From the NCBI RefSeq assembly GCF_009936175.1, contig NZ_AP019773.1, positions 496,001 to 560,000 on the forward strand: a stretch of 64,000 bases of DNA, given 5' to 3'. The position numbers and the translations under genes are program-made. The stretch is from Bartonella quintana (GTDB lineage Bacteria > Pseudomonadota > Alphaproteobacteria > Rhizobiales > Rhizobiaceae). Shown here piece by piece: positions 31,401 to 43,166 of the stretch. The notes under the pieces were generated by a model. It was not told the origin of the DNA, did no database searches, and saw only the letters and a program-made list of their open reading frames with translations. The number at the start of each line of letters is the position of its first letter. The stretch's first letter is position 1.

Positions 31401-31879
31401 TCCTTTTTTCTTTTATTCAATTTTGCGGTAAAGTTTTCTAAAACTCTGCAAATTCTGTTCCAAAAGAATAATTTTTTACATGCTTAGATCGAGAACAGCA
31501 TTTTGCTGCTAGAGATATATTGGTTTTGTAACTTTGTATTTTTTAGCGCGTTCAATATTTTTGATTCTATCAGTTTTGAAGATATTTTTAGGTAACATCC
31601 TCCCATATAATTTTTCAGTAGAAACAAAAGTATTCTTTAATATATTGTTTTTATTGAGAAAATTGTATCTCTTTATTTAAGAGATGTTTTTAATGTGAAA
31701 GAGGGAAAATTGATCCTTTAACATTAGGTTCTGTACCTTAATTTAAGATTTGAGAATAAAGTTCAAGTGGCAGTTGTTGCATCTATAAAAGATTAGGCAT
31801 TTTACTAAAGAGGCTAGTCTCTCATCAAGTTTAGAGATTGGAAAAAGACTCATCGTTTCTGGAAGATAAGTTTCTTAGA
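31401..31879. other. Gene-free gap after pdxJ
   Basis: AT-rich and multiply stopped. I recognise nothing coding, and no clear terminator hairpin for pdxJ. Confidence 0.45.
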
Positions 31880-32640
31880 GGCGGGTGAGGACCGATGATT
31901 TTATCTATCATTTTATTGAAGAAGTTCATGTCGTTTAAGACGGGATATCAATGGGGGATATCAATGGCGAGAGTTTTTCCTTATCTTCAGGAAAGTGGCG
32001 TATCATTCATGCATTTATGGCAAGGATGGAGTATCCTTAAACGGGATGAATTTCTAGTATCAGAAACGGGAAGCGTTCGTTTTTGAAGAAACTTACCAAC
32101 AATTATCTATGGACTATGGGGATTGGTAGTGAATCCTTAGAATTGATGCTACCTTTGTTCGTGTTTATCTCTGTGCTAGAATAATTATGGATTGTGCAGC
32201 AGAATTATAAAAAATGTTAGTGTTGGAAGAAAAATAAGCTCAAGATTTAATCTCTGAAGAGTTCATACTGTAATCAATGTTTTGAGGCAAGTTTTATGTT
32301 TTCTTCTAGCCCCAGAGAGTACAATGATATTATCCAATCAGTTTAGCTTGTTGAAGGGGAAAAAATATACAAGTTCTTGCTAATAATGGTTCTGTGTAGA
32401 GGCCCAAAGAGAAGGAATGAGGAGGACGAAAAATGCCTCTTTATCAAATAAGAAAATAGCGCAAAACGATGGTGAACACCCTTTATAAAGAACTTTACTT
32501 TATCGAAGGCTTCTTTAGTAAATTCAAATGCTTCAAACATATTTTCTGGTGATTAGGTGAGAAAGCTTTTCGTTTTATGAGATTGTTGCTTTAAGTTTCA
32601 ACCGTCTTCTGGGGCTTAGAGCGTCAGAGGCAAAGAACCT
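31880..32640 (+). mobile_element. Decayed IS5-family-like transposase
   Basis: Fragments in different plus-strand frames follow an IS5-type DDE transposase in order. TGYQWG near 31940 resembles the family's RTGCQWR. IDATFVRVY with a following Ala-rich stretch at about 32138-32200 is like the first catalytic Asp segment (MIDATIVRAH). LYKELYFIEGFFSKFK at about 32482-32530 is like YKERNLIERFFNKLK, which carries the catalytic Glu. Every stretch is broken by stops. I could not identify terminal inverted repeats or a target duplication. The order and spacing make this more than chance, but it needs a database search. Confidence 0.55.
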
Positions 32641-32649
32641 AAAGTATAA

Positions 32650-34070
<1,421 letters not shown>

Positions 34071-34111
34071 AGTTCGTAGAGAACTCTCTGTAAAACTATA
34101 GGTTCATGTAC

Positions 34112-34139
34112 AAAAAGGGTAACTTTGGTTACCCTTTTT
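34112..34139. terminator. Bidirectional terminator between ilvC and cycA
   Basis: AAAAAGGGTAAC and GTTACCCTTTTT pair around a four-base loop. The A- and T-tracts let it serve both convergent genes. Confidence 0.9.
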
Positions 34140-34162
34140 GATATGTTTTTTATGTATAGGCT

Positions 34163-35566
34163 TTATTTTGTATGTTGAGCTGTTTTTTTTCTTACAAACA
34201 TAATGAAATACGTTACGCCTAAAAAAATAAACCATAATAGACTGTATTTAAAAGCTATTAGAGTATCAGGTTCTAATGTTAGCAAATAGAGAATGAAGGC
34301 AAAGAAGGCTAAAATAATCCAGCACATGATAACACCTCCTGGCATTTTGTAGATGGATTCAATATGTAGCTGAGGGCGATTGCGACGATACACAATATAG
34401 CTAACCAAAATTACAGACCATACGAATATAAATGAGATAGCTGAAATGCTGGTAACAATTGTAAAAGCATTTATGATGTTCGGAGAGAGTGATGCAATTG
34501 TGTACCCTAATAAAATACATAAGCAAGAAAAGAATAGGGCGTTGGCTGGAACATGATGGTTTGAAAGTTTTCCCAAAAGGCGAGGAGCACCTTTTTGCGT
34601 TGCAAGCCCATATATCATGCGGCTGGTAGAAAAAATACCACTATTTGCTGAAGAGGCAGCCGATGTGAGAACAACAAAATTCACCAAACCAGCAGCTGTC
34701 GGAATGCCAGCAAGCCAGAACATTGTGACAAAGGAACTTTTATCTGGGATAACTTGATCCCAAGGTGTGACTGACATAATCACAACGAGAGAAAAAATAT
34801 AAAAGAGTACAATACGAATAGGTATTGCATTAATTGCTTTTGGTAGAACTTTTTTAGGTTCTTTGACTTCAGCTGCAGCTGTTCCAGCAATTTCTATACC
34901 AACAAAAGAAAAAATGGCTATTTGAAATCCAGCAAAAAAACCTGTAATTCCACGAGGAAAGATATTTCCATCGTTCCATATGTGCCTGAGAGAGGCAACA
35001 GTACCATTTGGGGAGGTAAAGCCAGTAGCGATCATATAAAATCCAACAATGATTAATGCTAAAATTGCTACGACTTTGATGAGACCAAACCAAAACTCAA
35101 GTTCACCGAACATTTTTACAGCAAGGAGATTAAGGGTTAAAAAGAAGGTAACGCAAGCGAAAACGATGATCCATGGATTAAGTGTGGGCCACCAAAAGTG
35201 CATATAAGTGATGATAGCAATAATATCTGCAGCTCCAGTCACAACCCAGCTCAACCAATAGCTCCAGCCGGCAAAAAAAGCAATTCCTGGTCCTAGTATA
35301 TCGGTTGAAAAATCAATAAGTGACCGGTATTGTGAGTTGGAAAGCAATAATTCTCCCATAGCGCGCATTACAAAGTATAGAGCACAACCGATAATAGCAT
35401 AAACGAGTATGATGGAAGGGCCTGCTACACTGATTGTTTTTCCTGATCCCATGAAGAGTCCTGTCCCAATAGTACCACCAATAGCTATAAGTTGTACATG
35501 GCGGTTATCGAGGCCACGTTGCAGTTTATTCTGAAGATTTTCTTCTAAATTTTGTTTACAGTTCAT
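34163..35566 (-). CDS. cycA: CycA-like amino acid permease (D-Ser/D-Ala/Gly type)
   Basis: Twelve-helix APC-superfamily proton symporter in the inner membrane. RGLDNRHVQLIAIGGTIGTG, FMGSGKTISVAGPSI, AMGELLLSNSQYRS, SFVGIEIAGTAAAEVKEPKK, TSAASSANSGIFSTSRM and ESIYKMPGG track E. coli CycA along its whole length at the same size (467 residues). The transported amino acids are inferred from this. The ATG start follows AGGGAACTTCC. It is convergent with ilvC across a shared terminator. Intact. Confidence 0.88.
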   Translation of the reverse strand: MNCKQNLEENLQNKLQRGLDNRHVQLIAIGGTIGTGLFMGSGKTISVAGPSIILVYAIIGCALYFVMRAMGELLLSNSQYRSLIDFSTDILGPGIAFFAGWSYWLSWVVTGAADIIAIITYMHFWWPTLNPWIIVFACVTFFLTLNLLAVKMFGELEFWFGLIKVVAILALIIVGFYMIATGFTSPNGTVASLRHIWNDGNIFPRGITGFFAGFQIAIFSFVGIEIAGTAAAEVKEPKKVLPKAINAIPIRIVLFYIFSLVVIMSVTPWDQVIPDKSSFVTMFWLAGIPTAAGLVNFVVLTSAASSANSGIFSTSRMIYGLATQKGAPRLLGKLSNHHVPANALFFSCLCILLGYTIASLSPNIINAFTIVTSISAISFIFVWSVILVSYIVYRRNRPQLHIESIYKMPGGVIMCWIILAFFAFILYLLTLEPDTLIAFKYSLLWFIFLGVTYFIMFVRKKTAQHTK

Positions 35567-36950
35567 TTTTAGGAAGTTCCCTTTAATTATTTAAGATTAA
35601 AATTACACTGAAAAAGATAATTTTTTTCATCGAAGCATGATATAAGTGAGGAGTAAAGGAGAAAAACGTTTTTTATGATTTCATGTGGATAAAGAAAAAG
35701 CATATGGAATTGACAGGGGTATAATATTTTATCTCAAAATAACGCAACAGATATTTGAGTACAGAGTTTTAAGTGGTAGCTGAGATAATTGATCAATGGC
35801 TGATAAAAAGACTGAGTGTTATTATGACAATTACTCTTAAGTTGTTTCAAATAGTTTGTAAGGAACTACTTATAGGTTATCACTAATTCTGCCTGTATCA
35901 TAAGTACAATAGTTGATGTCATAGTGAAGAGGGGTTTTGATTTTCGGTTGAACAGACTATAGAGTTGTGATCTTACTTAAGGAAAAATCTCCAATGGCAG
36001 AAAATTTTAAATGATTTCATGGGTAATTGCCATTACGATAGAAAGATCAAAAATAAAAAAGCAAATCCTGATCTTCATTTTTTTAAAAGATATTATTGAT
36101 TTCAATGATAGCAATGTTGTTAATTAGTGGTATAGGATTAGTCTACGGTTATTTATCTTATTTACTGAAGGATGAGTTTTACGGATGTTTCACCCAGAGA
36201 TGTTATAGTTTCTACAATCATTTTATTTTGTAGCATAAACGGAAGAAAGCTATTTTCTTTTGCATAAAAGAAGTGAGAGATATTATAGAGTTTTTTTATT
36301 CTAAAGTTGTGAATAAGAATTCTGTTCAGATGCTCACCCCATTTTGTAAAATCTTACGAAAATTTCGTATTGATTATACAGAAGGTCTTAAGATAGGGCA
36401 GAGAAATGAGATGTATCTATAGGTTTTTCTCTTTTGTAGAGATTGGCAAAAATCTGTTTTAGTTGGGATGAAAGAGAAAATAATAATTCACTAATTTTGA
36501 CTATAACTTTTAACATATACTTTTTGTTAATATGTTTTGATATGTCACTTTTGAGATCAAAACAAGCCTATATTAGATAACAGCCCTTTTTATGAATGGT
36601 TGTTTTGTCATGTATATGCGGCATGGCTACTGCACTTTTCCTTTTAAGCCAGTATGCCCCAGTATACACAGTGTAGTTTGACATGAGGTTTTGTACTTAG
36701 TAGGAAAGGACATAATTAGAAGAATATGTGATAATTCTATGTTTTTTAAACATTAAATGCTCTGTTTATCAAATAGGATTTTACAGAAAAAAATCAGAAA
36801 AAGAGTAAAAAATTGCAAAAATCAAAATTTGATACCAAAAATGAGAGAAAGTTCTGAAAGGTTTTTAAAAGCCCTTTTTGACTGACAGCGTCAGACTTAT
36901 GACACCTATGTATTTTTGGTTATTGTTTCTTCATTGCTTTGGAGAGAAAA
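35567..36950. other. Long decayed region upstream of cycA
   Basis: Nearly 1.4 kb without a gene. Short plus-strand stretches look protein-like, for example at 36097-36180 (LLISGIGLVYGYLSYLLKD) and 36330-36420 (FRIDYTEGLKIGQRNEMYL). They may come from one dead gene, but I cannot name it. No repeats or RNA genes were recognised. Confidence 0.45.
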
Positions 36951-36954
36951 ATGA

Positions 36955-37523
36955 CAATAGAATTTAATCTTAGTATCCGCTTTATTAAAAATGGCAAGGA
37001 ATCTCAATTTTTGGCATGAAAGCGTTTGGCGTAATTATAACATTCCTGATGTTGATAGGCAAGTTTATTCCCTTAATAAACCCGTCCTTTTACGCACGAG
37101 ACAGATAAAATCAAAAAGCTTGGGAAAAAAGATACAGCAGCTATTGATGTCATTAACGCTGTGTGTGCACAGGGCATAGAAGCAAAAATTATCCTTGTAC
37201 AGGCGGAAGAGAAACTCCAAATTACTGACCACACAAGCCAAAATAGTAGGATCAAATGCTGCCTTAACTGGTGTGCATGCCTTGCGCATGCATGTGGTCA
37301 TTGAGGGGTGGAGACTAGGATTTTATTGGCTCCGGCTTATTTATAGTGCAGGTCAGGTTGACAATGCCAAAAACCGTGTTGCGGATGCACTTGAACGAGT
37401 CGCTGAAAAACTGCAAGCGATTGCGATTTCTGATACAGGAGGCAAAAACAGCGAAAAAAGCCTTATCTTTCGTGCAGATTTTTCATCACGTTTTTGTTAC
37501 CTCATTGATCGAGTAACTGGAAC

Positions 37524-37526
<3 letters not shown>
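36955..37526 (+). pseudogene. Remnant of a phage tail-sheath protein (gpFI/gpL-like), 5' part
   Basis: Pieces in shifting frames follow a contractile-tail sheath protein in order. SLNKPVLL at about 37075; IKKLGKKDTAAIDVINA and then CAQGIEAKIILVQAEE at 37108-37210; GSNAALTGVHALRMH at 37250-37293; then QVDNAKNRVADALERVAEKL and AIAISDTGGKNSEKSLIF at 37355-37470; and SRFCYLID at 37488-37511. These match the family's PLNTPVLV, ALGKTGTLPAAIDAI, ALTGVHAL and EAVAEKLRAIAI motifs. At least three frameshifts are needed. The remnant stops at the 3' end of tRNA-Lys. Confidence 0.75.
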
Positions 37527-37599
<73 letters not shown>

Positions 37600-37600
37600 A

Positions 37601-38055
37601 CGGCTCTTCAAAAGATGAGAATGAGCGGTTCTATAACGCTCCTAAAGCAGTATGTCTAGGGTTTTGTTGTTTTTTATATGAAAATAGTAAAGTCTCTATA
37701 GTTAAATTCATTGTACACCCCCTTGATCTTATCTCAAAATAGGCCCATTATAAATAGCTCTATAAATAAATGTCCTGATTATCATTCGGAACTGTCGTTG
37801 GAGGATCGTCGAGCGTAATGCCCGAACAAAATTCAGAGGAACCTTCTTGTGGTTGCAAGTGGGGTGGACTGTCGTTCTGTTTTATAAACTTTATCAATAG
37901 TCATGTGTGTTTAAGCAATGTTTTGTCATTGTTTGCTTTGGATGCAATCTGTTTGCATTTAATATTCTTGATCAAGTGTGAGAATGAAAACTCATGAGTT
38001 TGTTTTGTCAACCGGGCGCTTTTAAGCTTTTAAAGATGTTTTTAAAGGGTGATCT
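37601..38055. other. Upstream region of the TerC-family gene
   Basis: No coding remnant. A GC-richer island at about 37786-37880 stands out from its AT-rich surroundings and carries the direct repeat ACTGTCGTT at 37791 and 37868. It could be a transcribed leader or small RNA. I do not recognise it as a known riboswitch. Confidence 0.4.
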
Positions 38056-39624
38056 ATGATGGAGTGGATCGTTGATCCCCATGCGTGGTTTGGCTTGATC
38101 ACGTTGATTTTTCTCGAAATTGTTTTAGGAATAGATAACCTTGTTTTTATTGCAATTTTAGCCGAAAAATTGCCGTTACATTTGCGTGATCGTGCACGCT
38201 TGATAGGTCTTACTTTAGCATTAGTGATGCGACTTTTTCTTCTTACGGTTATTGGATGGGTGTTAAATCTCGATACGATGCTTTTTTCATTCTCATCCTT
38301 TGTGTTTAGTTGGCATAGCCTCATCTTGATTAGTGGTGGGGCTTTTTTGCTTGCAAAGGGAACGTTAGAGTTACATGAAAGATTAGAAGGTATCTCGCAT
38401 GAAAGAAAAACAGGCGTTGCTTATGTCGTTTTTTGGCAGGTGATTGTTCAAATCGTGGTGCTTGATGCTGTGTTTTCCCTAGATAGTATTATTACTGCGA
38501 CAGGTATGATTGCAAAAGAGCAGGCAGCAGTTATGTATATAGCAGTAATTATTGCTATGGGTGTGATGATGTGTGGATCGGGCGCTCTTATGCGTTTTAT
38601 TAATCGCCATCCCACTATTGTGATTCTTTGTCTTGGTTTTTTGATGATGATCGGTTTTACTCTCATTGTTGAAGGATTTGGCTTTCATATTCCAAAAGGG
38701 TATTTATATGCTGCTATTGGTTTTTCTGTTCTCATTGAAGCTTTTAACCAAATTGGACGTCGTAATCGTGAAAAGATGATTACAACAAATGATCTACGTG
38801 GTCGAACAGCTGATGCTGTTTTAAGGCTCTTGGGAGGTGGAAACAAAGACGGTAATCTTGGTGAGACTGTAGATGTCATTGCTGAGCAGGCGGCAGCTTC
38901 TGAGCTGTTTCGTCCAGAAGAAAAAGAAATGATTCGTGGTGTTCTCGATTTAGCTGATCGTCCTGTCCGCTCCATTATGTCGCCGCGTAATGAGATTGAG
39001 TGGTTGGATTTAAATGGTGACGAGAATAAGATGCGTGAGGAGTTACAACAGGTTAAACATAGCCGCTTAATTCTTGCACGTGAAAAAGTAGACGAATTTG
39101 TTGGTGTTGCTTTGACCAAAGATCTTCTGTTAAATTTGGCTGAGGGAAAAAAGATTAATTGGAAAAAAGCTATGCGAGAACCACTCGTCGTTCATGAAAA
39201 TACAAGTGTTTTGCGATTGATGGAGCAATTACGTCATTCTTCGATTCAGCTTGCAATTATTGTTGATGAGCATGGATCTTTTGAAGGGATTGCAACACCA
39301 ACTGATATTCTTGAAGCTATTGCAGGTGATTTTCCTGATGATGATGAAGAACCGGTTATAGCAGAACAGCTTGAAGATGGAAGCCTTCTTGTTGAGGGAT
39401 ATGCTGATATTCGCCGTTTAAGCGGTTATCTTGAGCGTAATCTTGTAGACGAGGCAGACCGTTATACTACCCTGGCAGGGTTTATGCTTTGGCGATTTGG
39501 GCATTTACCGAATGAGGGTGAAAGCTTTGAAGCTGATGGTCTGCGCTTTAAAGTTATTGAAATGGATCGTCGAAATGTATCTAAAATCCTTATCTCTTCA
39601 CTTGTGTTGCCGGAAAAAAGCTAA
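38056..39624 (+). CDS. TerC-family membrane protein with CBS pair and CorC/HlyC domain (YoaE-like)
   Basis: An inner membrane protein of 522 residues. The N-terminal 235 residues form a TerC domain of about seven helices (EIVLGIDNLVFIAILAEKLP; VVLDAVFSLDSIITATGM, with the conserved acidic residues in membrane segments). It is followed by a cytoplasmic CBS pair (residues about 300-430; RSIMSPRNEIEWLDL, GVALTKDLL, IATPTDILEAIAGDFPDDDEE) and a C-terminal transporter-associated domain. This is the layout of E. coli YoaE/YegH, implicated by family in metal-ion handling. The start follows GGGTGATCT. The ion is not known. Confidence 0.88.
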   Translation: MMEWIVDPHAWFGLITLIFLEIVLGIDNLVFIAILAEKLPLHLRDRARLIGLTLALVMRLFLLTVIGWVLNLDTMLFSFSSFVFSWHSLILISGGAFLLAKGTLELHERLEGISHERKTGVAYVVFWQVIVQIVVLDAVFSLDSIITATGMIAKEQAAVMYIAVIIAMGVMMCGSGALMRFINRHPTIVILCLGFLMMIGFTLIVEGFGFHIPKGYLYAAIGFSVLIEAFNQIGRRNREKMITTNDLRGRTADAVLRLLGGGNKDGNLGETVDVIAEQAAASELFRPEEKEMIRGVLDLADRPVRSIMSPRNEIEWLDLNGDENKMREELQQVKHSRLILAREKVDEFVGVALTKDLLLNLAEGKKINWKKAMREPLVVHENTSVLRLMEQLRHSSIQLAIIVDEHGSFEGIATPTDILEAIAGDFPDDDEEPVIAEQLEDGSLLVEGYADIRRLSGYLERNLVDEADRYTTLAGFMLWRFGHLPNEGESFEADGLRFKVIEMDRRNVSKILISSLVLPEKS

Positions 39625-40329
39625 TTACTTAGTTAAATAAAAGTGATAGGAAAATACCTTCTTATTATAAGAGAGTGAAAAAGATACGGAGATTAATTGT
39701 CCGATTGTGTTTTCATTATTCATAGCTTTTAAAGCATGGACTGATGGATAGACAAAAATTAAATTTTTAATGAGTTTTTTATGTTTAAAAGAGGAATCCT
39801 CATGTTAAAAGATAGCCTTCAAGGATGATTGGTTCTGCGAGGGGGACAATGTGCACACTGATTTGTAAATGGCTATTAATCTCAGAAATAGTGATTACAT
39901 ATGCATTATTTCTGTATTTTTTAAAGACGAAAATTATGTGAAATTTTTGCTTGTATTTTTATATAGTGATTTATGGGAACCCCTTTTATTCTTTCCTTTA
40001 ATAAAGGTAGGGGAGGGTACTATGCTACAAAATAGCAGCCCCATTTCAATATTTAAAATCAATTGAAGGCGAGAGAAATTTATTTTTCACTACAGAATTC
40101 ATTCGGAGAGCTGCTCAAGCCGCTTCTCTGAAAGTAAATTGAAGTATCAAATATTTCCATGTATTTTTATTAGAGGCATCGGTATGGAAAGAGAAGTACT
40201 TCAACACTCAAGCTAAAAAAGATAAATGAAGACAAAATGGTTGATTGATTTACATATGAAGTCTGATTCAATATGGTTATCGTTGTTTACGCCCCTGCAA
40301 AAAGGAGAGGGTGTTTATTTTTCTTTTAT
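39625..40329. other. Gene-free gap
   Basis: AT-rich, with stops in all frames. The 65-residue open frame at 39869-40066 has no ribosome site and no resemblance to a known protein. Nothing else seen. Confidence 0.45.
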
Positions 40330-41283
40330 TTATTCAGGTGGTGTCTTTTGTACTCTTTTGCAATATTGGTGAGCTTCAAAAATTGCTACAACAAATAGCG
40401 AAACGATGAGTGGTATGATCAAATAAAGCATTCTAAACACAATAAGTGCTGCAACAACATCGGTTGGATTTATACTGGACATGCCTGTTATGAATAAAGC
40501 TTCAAGAACTCCAACTCCTCCAGCTGGGGCATTGGAGAGAAGGGTGAGAGTGAAAGATGCCAGGAAAACACCAAGCACAGAAATAAAGTGAACGTCTGTG
40601 TTATGCGGGAGCACAGCGTATATAATTCCTGCTGCTCCTAAAAGCTCTAAGGGGCCGATGAGAAGCTGTTGAATGACAATTTTCAACCGGGGATAGGAAA
40701 GTTGAATTTTTTTTCCCAAGCGTAAGGGTTTTAACTGAAGCCAGCTGCCAAAAATGTAAAGTGCTGTACAGCTGAGTAAAATTGCACCAATTATTGTTCC
40801 AAGCCATTCAGGAAGCTCGTCATGAATGAGAGTGATGATTTCGGGTTGTAAAATCAAAACGATCCCAAAGAGTAAGATTGTGCCTATTACAAAAGTAAAA
40901 GAGCAAAAACCGACTAATATCGCGATTTCTGTTCCACTTAATCCTTTCATTTTATAAGCGCGATAGCGTACGACTGCACCAGAAAAAATGGAAGCACCAA
41001 TATTGTGGGAAAGTGCATAGGTAGTAAACGAACATAGAGCAATAAAAAACCAAGAGATCTTATGACCTAGATGCTGCAAGGCAATTCGGTCATATCCAGC
41101 AAGAGCAGCATAAGCTAAAAGAGAGCACAAACAGGCTAATAGCCAATGTTGTGCATTTAAATTGCTTAGGCGCTCCAGTACATCACCGAAAGAAATGGCA
41201 GAGAGCTTTATATAAAGAATGCGGATAGATACTAGCATTGCTAAGATACCGATAAATGGCCATATCAATTGCTTCATTTTCAT
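40330..41283 (-). CDS. YbhN-like integral membrane protein (lysylphosphatidylglycerol synthase TM domain family)
   Basis: 317 residues with about eight membrane helices. ALSHNIGASIFSGAVVRYRAY, AILVGFCSFTF and LSNAPAGGVGVLEALF are typical of the LPG_synthase_TM/UPF0104 group. There is no C-terminal aminoacyl-transferase domain, so it is not a full MprF. The role is unknown; family members are linked to lipid flipping or envelope lipid traffic. It lies 28 bases after the Kef-type gene on the same strand and is probably cotranscribed. Confidence 0.82.
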   Translation of the reverse strand: MKMKQLIWPFIGILAMLVSIRILYIKLSAISFGDVLERLSNLNAQHWLLACLCSLLAYAALAGYDRIALQHLGHKISWFFIALCSFTTYALSHNIGASIFSGAVVRYRAYKMKGLSGTEIAILVGFCSFTFVIGTILLFGIVLILQPEIITLIHDELPEWLGTIIGAILLSCTALYIFGSWLQLKPLRLGKKIQLSYPRLKIVIQQLLIGPLELLGAAGIIYAVLPHNTDVHFISVLGVFLASFTLTLLSNAPAGGVGVLEALFITGMSSINPTDVVAALIVFRMLYLIIPLIVSLFVVAIFEAHQYCKRVQKTPPE

Positions 41284-41311
41284 GCTGTTGTATCCGTTTT
41301 TTTGTTTTCAT

Positions 41312-43066
41312 TTATGTTTTCTGTAAATTTAATTCATAATTGTGCATATTTTTTACAGATTTCTGTCCAGTTATATACTCGATAATACCATTTGCGATTT
41401 CTTCATCATCAGTTACTACAATATCTGCACCTAAATCAATGAGATAAGCCGTTTCTACATCGGATAATGCATGCGTGATTATCTGGATATCCTTCTTCAT
41501 ATTCCGTATATTCACTATACATTCTCCTACTTCAATAGTGCTCCGCATTGTAATAACAACTTTGTAGGCATTGCTAATATTTGCGGCACTCATGATATCT
41601 TGTTTAATGATATTGCCGCAAATTACCTCTAAACCATCTGCAATTGCTTTATCAGCAAGGCGTTTTGATTCTTCCACGATCACTACAAGTTCACCTTTGT
41701 TTATTAAAGATAATGCAACACATTTACCAATACGGCCGTAACCGATAATTACAATATGGTTTGTTTTTGAGGTAATTGGTAAAAACTCTTGGTCAGGATC
41801 CTTCAGATCAATATCAATGATTGTTTGTACGTCTTGTGGGTTTGTAAGAAAATTTTCTAGATGCTTTTTAATTTTGTCAAAGGCAATAAAAACGAGGGGA
41901 TTGAGTAAAATGGAAAGAATTGCACCTCCAAGGATAAGGTCATGAGCATCGTTATTTAAGAATCCAAGGTTTAAACTTAAACTTGCAAGGATAAAAGAGA
42001 ATTCTCCGATTTGGGCAAGGCTGGCAGAAATGGTGCAAGCTATCGCATTAGAGTGGCGAAGAGCTTTAACGATAAAAAAGGCAACAGCAGATTTTCCTAT
42101 TATAATAATTAATAATGTTGCTAAGAGAGGAAAAAAATGACTCAGTATTTTCCCTGGGTCAAATAACATGCCTACAGAAACAAAAAAGAGAACAGAAAAT
42201 GCATCTCGCAGAGGTAAGGATTCTTCCGCTGCACGATGGCTCAATTCTGATTCGCTCATAACCATACCTGCAAAAAAGGCACCAAGAGAAAGAGAAACAC
42301 CAAATAAATGAGCAGCTCCGAAAGCTACTCCTAATGCAGTAGCAAAGACACTCAGACGAAATAATTCACGTGATCCTGACTGTGCACTCACTTTTAATAA
42401 CCACGGGATAATGCGTCGGCCAATCACGAGCATGAGGATGATAAATACAATAACTTTTAGGATGGTGAGACCAAAAACTCCCCAAATACTTGGGTCCAAC
42501 CATTTAATAACAGGATCAATCGCTTCTTTTTTCGTATTGCCAAGGATATTTGCCAATGATGGTATGAGAACAAGTATAAGAACCATCGCTAAATCTTCAA
42601 TAATCAACCAACCAACAGCAATACGTCCTTTTTCTGTTTCAATAAGATGGCGTTCTTGCAAAGCACGCAGCAGAATAACAGTACTTGCTGTTGATAAAGC
42701 TAAACCGAAGACTAAACTACTACTGAATCCCCATCCCATAATCAGTCCGAGGCATAGGCCCAGAAAAGTAGAAAATGCCATTTGTGCAAGGGCAGCAGGG
42801 ATAGCAATAGCTTTGACGGATAAGAGATCTTTTAATGAAAAATGCAGTCCAACACCAAACATCAGCAAAATGACACCAATTTCTGCGAGTTGGTTAATAA
42901 TACTGGAATCTATCCTAAAACCGCCTGTGTTCGGTCCTACAAGAACACCAGCTAACAAGTATCCCACGAGGGGTGAGATACGCAAACGACTCGCAACCAT
43001 TCCCAAAAGAAATGCTAAGCATAAACCTGCTACAATTGTTGTAATAAGTGGTGTATCATGGAGCAT
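41312..43066 (-). CDS. ybaL: Kef/YbaL-type cation:proton antiporter with TrkA-N domain
   Basis: CPA2-family antiporter, 584 residues. About twelve to thirteen helices (GYLLAGVLVGPNTGGF; EIGVILLMFGVGLHFS; LALSTASTVILLRAL; GAFFAGMVMSESELSHR) are followed, at roughly residue 415, by a cytoplasmic Rossmann domain (HIVIIGYGRIGKCVAL) that binds a nucleotide to gate transport. Proportions match E. coli YbaL. The ion (K+ or Na+) is inferred. The start ATG at 43066 lacks an evident ribosome site. It heads a two-gene unit with the YbhN-like gene. Confidence 0.9.
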   Translation of the reverse strand: MLHDTPLITTIVAGLCLAFLLGMVASRLRISPLVGYLLAGVLVGPNTGGFRIDSSIINQLAEIGVILLMFGVGLHFSLKDLLSVKAIAIPAALAQMAFSTFLGLCLGLIMGWGFSSSLVFGLALSTASTVILLRALQERHLIETEKGRIAVGWLIIEDLAMVLILVLIPSLANILGNTKKEAIDPVIKWLDPSIWGVFGLTILKVIVFIILMLVIGRRIIPWLLKVSAQSGSRELFRLSVFATALGVAFGAAHLFGVSLSLGAFFAGMVMSESELSHRAAEESLPLRDAFSVLFFVSVGMLFDPGKILSHFFPLLATLLIIIIGKSAVAFFIVKALRHSNAIACTISASLAQIGEFSFILASLSLNLGFLNNDAHDLILGGAILSILLNPLVFIAFDKIKKHLENFLTNPQDVQTIIDIDLKDPDQEFLPITSKTNHIVIIGYGRIGKCVALSLINKGELVVIVEESKRLADKAIADGLEVICGNIIKQDIMSAANISNAYKVVITMRSTIEVGECIVNIRNMKKDIQIITHALSDVETAYLIDLGADIVVTDDEEIANGIIEYITGQKSVKNMHNYELNLQKT

Positions 43067-43166
43067 AATATTTACAATTTTTTCAAAAAAATGAATGAGT
43101 TTAAGAGCTTATAATTTTTTTATGAGAAGATAGGATTGGTACGTCATATGAATTAACATGGCATTT

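Noticed and set aside
42411-43094. 227-codon plus-strand open frame
   Set aside because: It is the antisense of the Kef/YbaL antiporter, whose sense frame has clear family motifs. The long antisense frame is a by-product of codon use. The same holds for the 236-codon frame at 43822-44532 opposite secDF.
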